Shown: positions 52,758 to 61,676 of the stretch, piece by piece
Numbering within the stretch: the stretch's first letter is position 1
Layout of the letters: each line of letters opens with the position of its first letter
Assembly: GCA_037132075.1 (NCBI GenBank)
Contig: JBAXPV010000013.1
Span: 1-64,000 of the forward strand
Length of the DNA stretch: 64,000 nt
Reading direction: 5' to 3'
Source: JBAXPV01 sp037132075
GTDB lineage: Bacteria > Bacteroidota > Bacteroidia > Bacteroidales > CAIXZF01
Translations under genes and position numbers: made by a program
Notes under the pieces: model-generated
The model's database searches: none
The model's input: the letters and a program-made list of their open reading frames with translations, nothing else
What the model was told of the DNA's origin: nothing

Positions 52758-54419
52758 CTAATTCTTTACTAACGGAATCGTGATCGACATGGTCGTTCCC
52801 TTTCCTGGTGAAGATTTTACATCAATTTTTGCATTGTGACTCTGGACAATGCCGTGCACAATAGACAAACCCAGTCCAATCCCACTGGAAAGCTGTTTGG
52901 TCGAAAAGAATGGCTGAAAAATACTGTGGATGTCCTCTTCTTCAATCCCAATTCCATTGTCAATGATATCTATTCGTATTTGATCTGCATCCGGGTTAGT
53001 GGTTCGCATGATAATCTCACCATTTTCTATAAGTGCTTCTGATGCATTAACAAGGATAGCAACACAAGCTTGTTTGATTTGATTTGGACTACAATAAATC
53101 ATATCTTCTGTTGCACTAAGATCACAGACAAAACTAATATTGGCAATTTTAATGGGGTGCATCATCAAATCATAGGTATCCTTCAAAATGGAATGCAAAT
53201 GTTTTTGCTCGAAATCATTCTGGTCCTTACGCGAAAAATCTAAAAGCCCCTTTACAATGTCTCCACATCGTTTTGTCTCATTCTCAATCAAAGTCAGGTT
53301 TTTTAAAATTGATTCTTTTTTCACAGGCTCTAGCTCCTGCTTGGCCAATTGCTTAGAAATGAGTTTTGTATAGATAAGAATTCCTGAAAGTGGATTGTTG
53401 ATCTCATGAGCTACGGAAAGAGAAAGTTTTCCCAATGAGGCGATCCGTTCAATATTAATTAGTTCCTTTTGCACTGCACCCAATTCCTCTGACTTTTTTT
53501 GAACCTTATATTCAAGTTGTTGCGACCAGTTTTGCAATTCACTGGTAGCTGCATGCAAACTGTCAAGCATATCGTTAAATGCTGCAGAAACCATCCTCAT
53601 GTCTGCCAGCTGGTTCGGGCCAATCTCCAGACGAGTTGTTTTGTCACCCCTGGCTACAGCTTCGCTGGCTTTGATGATGGCATTCAGAGGCGTTTTTATC
53701 TTTCGTGTCGTAAAAATAATCAGGAAACTCACCAGGAGAATGGTCGTAAAAGTCGCCAGAAGAAAGAAATCCAGTGCCGACTGGTTTAAGGTAGCATCAA
53801 GGTTCTCCAGAGGAATTTTAATAATCAGAGATCCCAGAATCACATCACTTTTCGGATGATAATGACAAGAACTCTCATAACAGGATTTCTGGTTGATAAT
53901 CGGAGACTTTAACAAGAGATGCCGGTGCGCACCATCATTTTGGTTCATACTGCACTCACTGTTGGCCGGTAAGATCTTATACGATTTTACTGCTTTTGGA
54001 AACATAGTCCCCATATTTCTATGACAATCAGTACAATTTGGGTCACTATGGCTGCTACTGTCATTCAAAAATGAAGAATACGCAAGATTATCGTCTTTGT
54101 CGTAAAGATTCACTTCATCAATCCCGGATAAGGTGTTGATAATATCCAGTGTATTTTGAAGGGTCATTTTGTCATTTTGGAGCATCGACTGATACAAAGC
54201 TCCTTCCACAAGGTAGCCTATGTTACTGCCGCTTTGATGAATAACGCTTTTCATATAACGCTCCATCACCGACCAGAAGATTAAACCGAATGACACGAAT
54301 AAAAAAACGGATAGTATAGTTATTACATATACTACCCGCCCATAGATTGAAGATCTAAATCTATTGTACCTTTTTAAAAGAGAGGTACCTTCAGTTTTAT
54401 TATTATTTTTTTTACCCAA
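52758..54419 (-). CDS. Membrane histidine kinase with c-type heme-binding periplasmic sensor
   Basis: The protein has 553 residues. Two membrane helices (about 29-50 and 217-237) flank a periplasmic domain that contains CTDCH (Cys129, Cys132, His133) and CYESSCH (Cys180, Cys185, His186), CxxCH and Cx4CH heme-attachment motifs. HAMP, dimerisation helix with SVAHEINNPLSG (phospho-His338), and an HATPase domain (N-box ACVAILVNASEAL, DNGIGI, GIGLGL) follow. Covalent hemes suggest redox or gas sensing. It is 5 bp upstream of its likely partner, the NtrC-type regulator. Confidence 0.9.
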   Translation of the reverse strand: MGKKNNNKTEGTSLLKRYNRFRSSIYGRVVYVITILSVFLFVSFGLIFWSVMERYMKSVIHQSGSNIGYLVEGALYQSMLQNDKMTLQNTLDIINTLSGIDEVNLYDKDDNLAYSSFLNDSSSHSDPNCTDCHRNMGTMFPKAVKSYKILPANSECSMNQNDGAHRHLLLKSPIINQKSCYESSCHYHPKSDVILGSLIIKIPLENLDATLNQSALDFFLLATFTTILLVSFLIIFTTRKIKTPLNAIIKASEAVARGDKTTRLEIGPNQLADMRMVSAAFNDMLDSLHAATSELQNWSQQLEYKVQKKSEELGAVQKELINIERIASLGKLSLSVAHEINNPLSGILIYTKLISKQLAKQELEPVKKESILKNLTLIENETKRCGDIVKGLLDFSRKDQNDFEQKHLHSILKDTYDLMMHPIKIANISFVCDLSATEDMIYCSPNQIKQACVAILVNASEALIENGEIIMRTTNPDADQIRIDIIDNGIGIEEEDIHSIFQPFFSTKQLSSGIGLGLSIVHGIVQSHNAKIDVKSSPGKGTTMSITIPLVKN

Positions 54420-54490
54420 AACTTTTATGAGGCTGCAAACCTTAATTTTGTTGCTAATATAGGTTTTTTAGGGTATTTATCGATTAGTTT

Positions 54491-55207
54491 TTAGGATATT
54501 TTTAAGAAATCTTTTTCAAAATCGGCCCAGGCTTCTTTTGGCATTTCTACCAGAGGATTGTCAGTAATTTCACCACCATCCTGCAGGATAAGCATCCCAG
54601 GTTCTGTTGAATATTTCTTCATAGAGACGGCCAGAAAATCTTTAAAGCGGTCTAGTTCATTCGTGGTCCAGGCTGTAGCATCTTCTGCCATTAGGAAATC
54701 TTTGGTTTCAACCAACCAGTTGGAGGGTTTAATCTTGTAAATCCAACCTTTCCCAAAAGGATCTTCATTGAGAAGCTCAGGACTTTCCTGGAGAATTTGG
54801 TTATTATCCAGAATTTCTCCTGAAATCGGGGATAATATCTCTAACTGCCGGCCATACTGATCCAGTTCAGCTAAAGGATCTCCTTTTTGAACAATGTCAC
54901 CAGGCTTTCTGAGGTTTTTTAAATTTACCTCGCCAGTAAGATGTAACAATAAGTCATCCATCCCAATCCTGGCTGCTCCTGATTTTTCAAGATGTGCCCA
55001 TGTATGATTTTTACTGTACAGAATACCTTGGGGGATTCTGAGAATACTCGCAGAAAGCACACCCAGAGTCTTTTGGAGCTGTTTGGTGACTTTCCGCTGC
55101 CTGTTAAGCAAAACCCAGAAAGGGATGAGTACTAAAAAAAAGCAAATGATAGCAAGGTATTCAATACCTTTTGTTTCGAAAATGTTGTGATAGCTAAATC
55201 CGTCCAT
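54491..55207 (-). CDS. Membrane-anchored H-protein-like domain without lipoyl lysine
   Basis: This 238-residue protein has one N-terminal membrane helix (about 17-36) and a glycine-cleavage-H-like biotinyl/lipoyl fold: HTWAHLEKSGAARIGMDDLLLHLTG, PGDIVQKGDPLAELDQYGRQLEILSPISGEIL and GWIYKIKPSNW. In true H proteins the hairpin reads ESVKAVS with the modified Lys; here it is DQYGRQL, with Gly at that position. A private C-terminal extension (FLMAEDATAWTTNELDRFKDFLA...LQDGGEITDNPL) is shared with the fusion protein at 57407. It is therefore not a glycine-cleavage component. It probably acts as a structural or ligand-binding part of the HybA/HybB-like complex. Confidence 0.72.
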   Translation of the reverse strand: MDGFSYHNIFETKGIEYLAIICFFLVLIPFWVLLNRQRKVTKQLQKTLGVLSASILRIPQGILYSKNHTWAHLEKSGAARIGMDDLLLHLTGEVNLKNLRKPGDIVQKGDPLAELDQYGRQLEILSPISGEILDNNQILQESPELLNEDPFGKGWIYKIKPSNWLVETKDFLMAEDATAWTTNELDRFKDFLAVSMKKYSTEPGMLILQDGGEITDNPLVEMPKEAWADFEKDFLKIS

Positions 55208-55255
55208 ATTGTTGTTTTTTATGCTTTCATCTTTTCTATAACGAAAGCTGATTAT

Positions 55256-56485
55256 TTATTTTTCATCTTTAACCCAGGCAGGAGAGTCCCTGAGAACTGG
55301 CATACGAGTAATTACCCACCTGAAGATCCATATTTCTGCGAAGATCACAGCAAGGGTCACACACAACTCCATCCAACTGGGGATATAACGAATTGGCATG
55401 TCCCATCTAAAACCAATTACCGTGACATTTAACCTGTTTAAAATGACTCCCAGCATTGTTAGCAATGCCGCAAATTTTATGAGTCCAATCGATTTCCTTC
55501 GATAGGCATAAAAATACAGTGCCATGGGCAAAAGCACAAAACCCAGCATTTCCAGTAAATACCAGTATCCCATTCCGCTATTAAGATATACCCAATTCTG
55601 TCCATGAATAAAGACCAACAGTTGGAGGAAAAGATAGGCAAACATGGCTCCTGCACAAATTTTAGCCAAACCTTGTAAGATCCTGTTATGTCCATGATGG
55701 TTTTCATCACTGATTTGACTGAAAAATACTTTATGACTGATAGATCCTTCAAAAATCACCATGGATAATCCGGCAAAAATGCTGGAAACAAAAAACATAA
55801 TCGGGATAAATTCTGAATACCATAGTGGGTGAATCTTGTCTTTGGCCATGAGATACAAAGCCCCCAATCCTGACTGATGTAGTGTTGACAAGGTAATTCC
55901 AAATATCACTGCAGCAATCGTCATCCCCGACAGAATCTTTCGGGCCCGTCGTGCACCAAGCCATTCAGCAACAGCCGGAGAAAACTCAATTAACTGCGCA
56001 ATCATGTATAAAAGAAAATGCCACGCTACTAAAAACAAAACTGAACTCGTTCCAAAGTTGTTTCCGATGATAGGGTTGATCACATTCCAGGGCCGGCCCA
56101 GGTCAAGAAGCAATGCCCCGGCATAAAAGACATACGCCAGAAAACCATTGAGAACGGTGATCCTTACAATAGAATGATATTTATGCATGTTCAATATGTA
56201 GACCATAAAGGTCAACACATAGGCTCCACCGGCAAAGGCCACACCTGTGACTACATCAAAGCCAATCCACAATCCCCAGGGAATGTCCTGAGTCAGGTTC
56301 GTGATCGAGCCAATACCATGAATAAAACGGTAGATGATCAGCAAGAGCCCCATGATCATTATCGGAACTGAAATAATATTAAAGGGTGTGAAAATTTTCC
56401 CCTTGGGTTTAAATTCGGACTTTAAAAATTTCCAGATGGATCTCCCATCATTATCTTGTGCGATTGGATATACAGTATTATTCAT
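55256..56485 (-). CDS. HybB/NrfD-like quinone-interacting integral membrane subunit
   Basis: The protein has 409 residues with about ten membrane helices. The PsrC/NrfD/HybB family pattern is visible: IYRFIHGIGSITNLTQDIPWGLWIGFDVVTGVAFAGGAYVLTFMVYIL near the N-terminus, DLGRPWNVINPIIG, and TLSTLHQSGLGALYLMAKDKIHPLWYSEFIPIMFFVSS, which is characteristic of HybB. Such subunits exchange electrons with menaquinone and may move protons. It starts 4 bp after the Fe-S subunit gene. Confidence 0.92.
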   Translation of the reverse strand: MNNTVYPIAQDNDGRSIWKFLKSEFKPKGKIFTPFNIISVPIMIMGLLLIIYRFIHGIGSITNLTQDIPWGLWIGFDVVTGVAFAGGAYVLTFMVYILNMHKYHSIVRITVLNGFLAYVFYAGALLLDLGRPWNVINPIIGNNFGTSSVLFLVAWHFLLYMIAQLIEFSPAVAEWLGARRARKILSGMTIAAVIFGITLSTLHQSGLGALYLMAKDKIHPLWYSEFIPIMFFVSSIFAGLSMVIFEGSISHKVFFSQISDENHHGHNRILQGLAKICAGAMFAYLFLQLLVFIHGQNWVYLNSGMGYWYLLEMLGFVLLPMALYFYAYRRKSIGLIKFAALLTMLGVILNRLNVTVIGFRWDMPIRYIPSWMELCVTLAVIFAEIWIFRWVITRMPVLRDSPAWVKDEK

Positions 56486-56489
56486 GTTT

Positions 56490-57365
56490 TCAGGAGTTTA
56501 GCGTTTCATGTTCTTCTTCAACAGGATGGTTGTTTTTGGTAGCTTCATGGATTCCCAGAAGCAGTGGTGGCAGTAATACAAAGATTGAAGGGACGCTATA
56601 AAGGAAACCTTTTGAGAGCTCAGGATACGATGAATTTTGAAGTTTTGTTCTCATTCCGAGGTCTTCGAATGGAACTGGCGACAGGTATAAAAATCCGGTG
56701 CCTCCGGCTTCTGTCTCACCGTAAATATGATCATAATACTTATCTGGATTTTCGACGATCCTTTTACGGGCTTCTGAAATCAATTCCCTTCGGCTGCCTA
56801 ATTTCAAAGCTTCGTTAGGACAGATATCGACACAAGCCGGCACCTTGCCTTCTTTGATTTTATCATAGCACATGGTGCATTTCTGAATTTTTGGATTGGC
56901 ACTGTGATATTCAAATTTCGGGATGTCAAAAGGACAGGAAACCATACAATACCTGCAACCCATACATTTATCACCCCTCCAGATCACAGGACCTTCTTTG
57001 GTTTTGTACATGGCCTGGGTTAAACAAGCTGCAGCGCAAGCAGGCTCATTACAATGCATGCACTGGTTTTTAATATAAACTTCGCCCTTAGGGGTTTTAT
57101 AGACATTGTGAACAGTACGCCTGTTTTCATTGGTTTCACGATGCTTCCCAACAAGGGCAGTATCAGTAGGTTCTGGTAATCCATTGGCCTCTGCACAGGC
57201 AAACTCGCAATTCTGGCAGCCTTCACATTTCACCGCATCAAACAATATACCTTTGAATTCTACTTCGTTGGGTTTATTCTTTCCTGCAGCGAAGCTTTTC
57301 CCTACTGCGAGTGTCGCACCAACAACTCCAAGTGTCTTCAAAAAATTTCTTCGATCTAAGCCCAT
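56490..57365 (-). CDS. HybA-like periplasmic four-cluster ferredoxin subunit
   Basis: The 291-residue protein has a Tat signal (DRRNFLKTLGVVGATLAV) and sixteen Cys in four [4Fe-4S] binding groups: Cys47/50/53/57, 102/105/110/114, 134/137/140/144 and 163/166/178/182. A C-terminal membrane helix (about 253-271) anchors it, the HybA hallmark. It should relay electrons between a catalytic partner and the HybB-like subunit 4 bp downstream. No hydrogenase or molybdopterin catalytic subunit is encoded nearby. Confidence 0.92.
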   Translation of the reverse strand: MGLDRRNFLKTLGVVGATLAVGKSFAAGKNKPNEVEFKGILFDAVKCEGCQNCEFACAEANGLPEPTDTALVGKHRETNENRRTVHNVYKTPKGEVYIKNQCMHCNEPACAAACLTQAMYKTKEGPVIWRGDKCMGCRYCMVSCPFDIPKFEYHSANPKIQKCTMCYDKIKEGKVPACVDICPNEALKLGSRRELISEARKRIVENPDKYYDHIYGETEAGGTGFLYLSPVPFEDLGMRTKLQNSSYPELSKGFLYSVPSIFVLLPPLLLGIHEATKNNHPVEEEHETLNS

Positions 57366-57406
57366 TTTGATAATTTTTTTCGGTTCGTAATCCTAGTTTT
57401 CGTCTG

Positions 57407-59095
57407 TTATTTAGTTTTGTCAAGAAAGTTGATTTGAAAATCTTCCCATACTTCGGGACCCAAATCAGCCAAAAGAGAATCATTGAGCGCACCACCATCC
57501 TGAAGAATGACCGGTGAATAATTGATGTTGTTTGCATTTATTGTAATAGCAAGAAAATCCTTTAACCTGGAAAATTCATTTTTCAACCAGGCTCTATAAC
57601 GTTCAGCCATAAATAATACCTGAGTCTCTTTCATCCAGTTTTCAGGCTCAATGAGGTAAACCCACCCTTCAGAATAGGGAGAACTGTTTAACATTTTGGC
57701 ATTGTCACACAGAAGGCTGTTTTGTGATTTAATAAGCCCGCTTATTGGCGCTTTGATGTTAAGTTGTTTCCCATTTTGAATAATTGACAGGAACACCTCT
57801 CCTTTTTGAATTTTTTCCCCGGCATTTTTCATTTTGATTTTTGTCAGCGGGCCGGTAATGTGTTGTAAAAAATCATCGATTCCAATCCTGACCACACCAT
57901 TTTTTTCCATAAAGGACCAGGTATGTGTCTTATCGAAATACAAGCCATTGAGGACTTCTACGCTATTTTCATCCATGGTCTCAGTGGATGGCTTGATCTC
58001 CGATACTGACGGACTCTTTCTGCGGCTTATAAACCGGGCCAGTTCTGTAATGATGATTCCCAGAACTATTAAAGCGCCCAATGATATGAGTATCCATTTA
58101 GTAATAGACTGGCTTTGTGCAGGTGCTGTTAAAACAGCGCTGGTACTCAATTCCTCAATTTTATTTTGCCTGTCACTGGACACAAGGTCAACAAATCCAT
58201 TTTGGTTAAGTAAATCCTGCCCTGACGAAAGAACCCAAGTGAGAAAACTGACTTCAGATTCATTTACCGGCTTTGCTACTGCGACACAATATATATTCTG
58301 ACTCAGCGCTTTCGGGAATTTTCCAATCCACACTCCTCTGAGGAAAGACCCCCAGTTGTCATAGATCTTTTCTCCGTAGTCAAGATGACCATTTGCATTT
58401 TTATCAATTGGAAGCAGGCTGATATTTTCAGCGATCCCATGTGTATTAACATCCATGATATCTGCTATTCTACAAAAACCTATGGCCAAAGGGTCACTTT
58501 GGATCTTGGCAATCAATTCCTTCTCATTCTCAAGCGGAATGCCTTTTAAAGCGGAAGGGTCCAAACCAAGAAATGCGGCAACTACAACCTTTGACGGACT
58601 ATAGTTGACCATATAAAAATGTATCGGTGTGCTTTTCCCACTTTGTGTGAGGCTCTTCCAATCTTGCTGTTCAGAATTTGAAAAAGCAGTAGCCATAGCA
58701 GCTGCTGATACCCCATTGGTATTGATCTGCTCAATCATTGGGTTCTTTGGATTAATCACTGGGACGATAGCATCGCGTCCCACGGCAATTTGCCAGGTTT
58801 CCTTTTTAAGTGACGTGGCCAACTCACCTGGGACAAAGGACATATTTGTTCCTGAGTTCATCCCGGATATCGCTGCGGCACCTGTCACATTAAAAACATT
58901 CACCTTGCCCCCAGGATAAGCCTTTTGGTAATCAGCAGCCCATTGCTGTATTAAATTGTATAAGTCAGGAGTACACTGGATGTTAATTGTGCCCTTTTCG
59001 ACTGCCTTATTTTGGTTGGAAGTAGAACTTCTTGCGTAACTGCTGAAAAAAATCAACAGGAACAAACTTGTGATAAAAATTACTGACTTTTTCAT
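57407..59095 (-). CDS. Periplasmic binding protein (PstS-like)/H-protein-like fusion
   Basis: This 562-residue protein has a signal sequence (about 5-23) and a PstS-type substrate-binding domain (about 34-305: GTINIQCTPDLYNLIQQWAADYQKAYPG, IAVGRDAIVPVINP). That domain contains an EF-hand-like calcium loop, DKNANGHLDYGE (231-242). A membrane helix (about 332-352) then leads to an H-protein-like domain (about 385-485: HTWSFMEKNGVVRIGIDDFLQHITG, APISGLI). As in its paralogue at 54491, the lipoyl Lys position is Gly (IIQNGKQLNI). Both share the MAE...KDFLA...LQDGG tail. It is first in the redox operon, 41 bp before hybA-like. No phosphate ABC genes are present, so ordinary phosphate uptake is unlikely. 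Confidence 0.75.
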   Translation of the reverse strand: MKKSVIFITSLFLLIFFSSYARSSTSNQNKAVEKGTINIQCTPDLYNLIQQWAADYQKAYPGGKVNVFNVTGAAAISGMNSGTNMSFVPGELATSLKKETWQIAVGRDAIVPVINPKNPMIEQINTNGVSAAAMATAFSNSEQQDWKSLTQSGKSTPIHFYMVNYSPSKVVVAAFLGLDPSALKGIPLENEKELIAKIQSDPLAIGFCRIADIMDVNTHGIAENISLLPIDKNANGHLDYGEKIYDNWGSFLRGVWIGKFPKALSQNIYCVAVAKPVNESEVSFLTWVLSSGQDLLNQNGFVDLVSSDRQNKIEELSTSAVLTAPAQSQSITKWILISLGALIVLGIIITELARFISRRKSPSVSEIKPSTETMDENSVEVLNGLYFDKTHTWSFMEKNGVVRIGIDDFLQHITGPLTKIKMKNAGEKIQKGEVFLSIIQNGKQLNIKAPISGLIKSQNSLLCDNAKMLNSSPYSEGWVYLIEPENWMKETQVLFMAERYRAWLKNEFSRLKDFLAITINANNINYSPVILQDGGALNDSLLADLGPEVWEDFQINFLDKTK

Positions 59096-59513
59096 GATCG
59101 TAAACTTTAAAATTCCTGGATAAAAATTGGGTAGTGTCTGTTTAATCTTTTGATTCTGTGTTACTTATCAATATTACATTTTTATTAAAATATCGACAGA
59201 AACACTTATTCAATAAAGATGCCAGACTTAAAAAAGCATCACAACGCCCTGATTTACTGATCGTTGTATTTTTGTGCATAATAAATATACAAACAAAGGT
59301 GTTTAATTATTATACACATTATTACACGCTAGCTCGAAAACCCCAATGTGACTAGGAAAAACACCGATTGATGAATTTTTATACAGTTGATGAATTTTGC
59401 AACAGTTTGGTAAATATTACCTATTAATAAAGGAATCCCATACAAAGACTTTTTTATTTTAAATTTGGCACATCAAAACAATATATGTTTTTGAGAACCA
59501 ACACCGCAACATC
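59096..59513. other. Divergent regulatory region of the redox island
   Basis: No gene is supported; a 65-codon frame at 59158 is AT-rich and motif-free. The region must hold promoters for the minus-strand redox operon and the plus-strand hybrid kinase. A sigma-54-like element lies at 59209-59224. An isolated TGGCAC occurs at 59466-59471. Confidence 0.5.
59209..59224 (-). promoter_or_regulatory. Candidate sigma-54 promoter of the redox operon
   Basis: On the minus strand TGGCAT-N5-TTGAA matches the consensus TGGCAC-N5-TTGCA closely; the invariant -24 GG is present, but the -12 C is A. It lies 114 bp before the start of the fusion-protein gene, and the operon encodes its own NtrC-type activator. 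Confidence 0.35.
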
Positions 59514-61556
59514 GTGGAAATGCAAAAGGTAGAAGAATTAATGGTTGCTCTGGAACAAGAACAAAAAGCCAGGCTCGCTGCTGAAAAACAACTTGAAGAT
59601 ATTATCAGGCAAAAAACAGATGAGCATTCTCAAACCAAATCGCGCCTGGCCGATGTGATATCCAATATGCAGGAAGGAGTTCTCGTTGAGAATGAGAATC
59701 GCTTGATTGTTCTAACAAATATGCAATTTTGCAAAATGTTTAACATTCCACTTGATCCTGAAGATTTGATTGGAACCGACTGTTCAGGCTCCGCAGAACA
59801 ATCTTGTCATTTGTTTTCTGAGCCAGAGGAATTTGTCAGGCGGATTAATGAACTTTTAATTCGTAAGGTAAAAGTCATCGGAGAAATTCTTCAACTTAAA
59901 GATGGACGTATTTTTTCCAGGGATTTCATTCCCATTATAAGTAAAGCATTATACCGTGGACAATATTGGAAATATACTGATATCACCATTCAACAGCAAT
60001 ATGAGTATGCATTAAAAAGAAGTGAGGAGAAATATCGCCGGCTGATTGAAAACATGAATCTGGGCTTGTCGGAAGTAGACCTTGAAGGAAGAGTTATTTA
60101 TGCAAACCAAAGTTTCTGCGAGTTGTCAGGTTATCAGCGGGAAGACCTCTATGGTAATTTTGCTGAAAAAGTTCTGACAAGTGACCAGGACCAGGAAATT
60201 GTTCATGTCAAAACGGCATCCCGTAGAATGGGGATTGCCGATGCTTATGAGGTTGAAATTACCGACAAAAACGGCCTGAAAAAGTGGTGGCTGATTTCAG
60301 GGGCTCCCTTGTATAATAATGAAGGGATTCAGATCGGGTCCACTGGGATTCACCTGGACATGACCAATTATAAACAATTGGAGTTTACCCTGCGAGAAGC
60401 CAAAAACCTCGCAGAAGAATCCGCCAGAGCCAAAGAAACCTTCCTGGCTAACATGAGCCATGAAATAAGAACCCCCATGCATGCCATTCTTGGCCTTGGA
60501 CAACAGTTGGTAAAAACTCCTCTTAGCCCTGATCAGCTTAGCTTGCTTGAATCAATTAATAATGCTTCCGACAACCTACTGGTCGTTATTAACGATATTC
60601 TTGATTTCTCTAAGATTGAGTCTGGCCGACTTGACCTGGAGTCTATCGAATTCTCATTTAAAAACATTATTGACCATATTGAAAAGATGCTCATTATCAA
60701 GACCGAGGAAAAGGGCATTGCTTTTAACATTACACTTGACACAGCCATTGCTGATGTCCTGATTGGAGACCCATACCGTATTAACCAGATATTACTAAAC
60801 CTGGTTGGTAATTCGATAAAATTCACACAAGAAGGTAGTGTCTCCCTGAATTGTGTGGTCGAAGAAACTAAAGACACGCTCCAGACACTTAGAATTGAAG
60901 TCCGAGATACTGGTATTGGTATTGATTCCGATTATTTGGAAACTATTTTTGACAAATTCACACAAGGAAGTGTAAATCTAACCAGTAAATTTGGGGGAAC
61001 AGGTCTCGGGATGGCCATTACAAAACAATTGGTAGACCTGATGGACGGGAAAATTTCCATTGAAAGCAAAAAAGACCATGGAACATCAATCACCATCCTT
61101 ATTAGCCTTGCTGTTAGCAATCAATCACAAAAGGATGTTATACCAAAACTATCTGTTAGCACAGAACAATTAAAAGGTAAAAAAATATTATTGGTTGAGG
61201 ATAACAAAGTAAATCGGCTAATAGCCAACACAATACTTTCTCATTATGAGATATTGACCACTGAAGCGGCCAATGGAGAAATAGCCGTCGAACTTCTAAG
61301 AAACGAAAGTTTTGACCTGGTATTGATGGATATGCAAATGCCTGTAATGGACGGATTAACTGCAACCCGATTAATAAGGACAGAGATCAATACGAAAATG
61401 CCGATCATTGCCCTGACAGCCCATGCGCTGCAAGCAGAAGAAATAAAATGTCGTGAAGCCGGTATGAATGATTTTATCTCAAAACCCTTTAAAGAGGAAC
61501 ACCTGATGAAAACTATTCTTAAGAATCTGGCTGAATATCAGGAAAATGCTGTTTAA
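59514..61556 (+). CDS. Soluble hybrid histidine kinase/response regulator with two PAS-like domains
   Basis: This 680-residue protein has no membrane helix. An N-terminal coiled coil (about 4-40) precedes a PAS-like domain (about 43-160) and a clearer PAS/PAC domain (about 168-290: NMNLGLSEVDLEGRVIYANQSFCELSGY). The kinase core has FLANMSHEIRTPMHAILGL (His316), NQILLNLVGNSIKFT, DTGIGI and GGTGLGM. A receiver domain (about 556-676) has Asp606 and Lys657. The GTG at 59514 and ATG at 59520 are both usable. It is divergent from the redox operon and 120 bp upstream of two further island genes, so it may regulate redox or membrane-sensing output. Confidence 0.93.
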   Translation: MEMQKVEELMVALEQEQKARLAAEKQLEDIIRQKTDEHSQTKSRLADVISNMQEGVLVENENRLIVLTNMQFCKMFNIPLDPEDLIGTDCSGSAEQSCHLFSEPEEFVRRINELLIRKVKVIGEILQLKDGRIFSRDFIPIISKALYRGQYWKYTDITIQQQYEYALKRSEEKYRRLIENMNLGLSEVDLEGRVIYANQSFCELSGYQREDLYGNFAEKVLTSDQDQEIVHVKTASRRMGIADAYEVEITDKNGLKKWWLISGAPLYNNEGIQIGSTGIHLDMTNYKQLEFTLREAKNLAEESARAKETFLANMSHEIRTPMHAILGLGQQLVKTPLSPDQLSLLESINNASDNLLVVINDILDFSKIESGRLDLESIEFSFKNIIDHIEKMLIIKTEEKGIAFNITLDTAIADVLIGDPYRINQILLNLVGNSIKFTQEGSVSLNCVVEETKDTLQTLRIEVRDTGIGIDSDYLETIFDKFTQGSVNLTSKFGGTGLGMAITKQLVDLMDGKISIESKKDHGTSITILISLAVSNQSQKDVIPKLSVSTEQLKGKKILLVEDNKVNRLIANTILSHYEILTTEAANGEIAVELLRNESFDLVLMDMQMPVMDGLTATRLIRTEINTKMPIIALTAHALQAEEIKCREAGMNDFISKPFKEEHLMKTILKNLAEYQENAV

Positions 61557-61676
61557 TAATCGGAGAAAATGCAGAGAATTCTGTTAAACTTTGGTAGGGA
61601 ATGCCTCTAAGAATTATATATTTACAGAAATTCCCAGAAGAAGACATTTATAAATAATGTAAGCCGCAACTTATCG

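Noticed and set aside
54491..55207. Annotating this protein as glycine cleavage system H protein (gcvH)
   Set aside because: It is membrane-anchored, lacks the lipoyl Lys, carries an extra C-terminal part and has no gcv partner genes nearby.
55256..57365. Reading the HybA/HybB-like pair as a hydrogenase operon
   Set aside because: No NiFe large or small subunit and no maturation gene lies anywhere in the island; only the electron-transfer subunits are present.
59158..59355. 65-codon open frame between the divergent redox genes
   Set aside because: Low-complexity AT-rich composition and overlap with the presumed promoter region.
59466..59487. Perfect sigma-54 -24 element TGGCAC before the hybrid kinase gene
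   Set aside because: The required -12 GC at the correct spacing is absent (CA instead), so it is not counted as a promoter.
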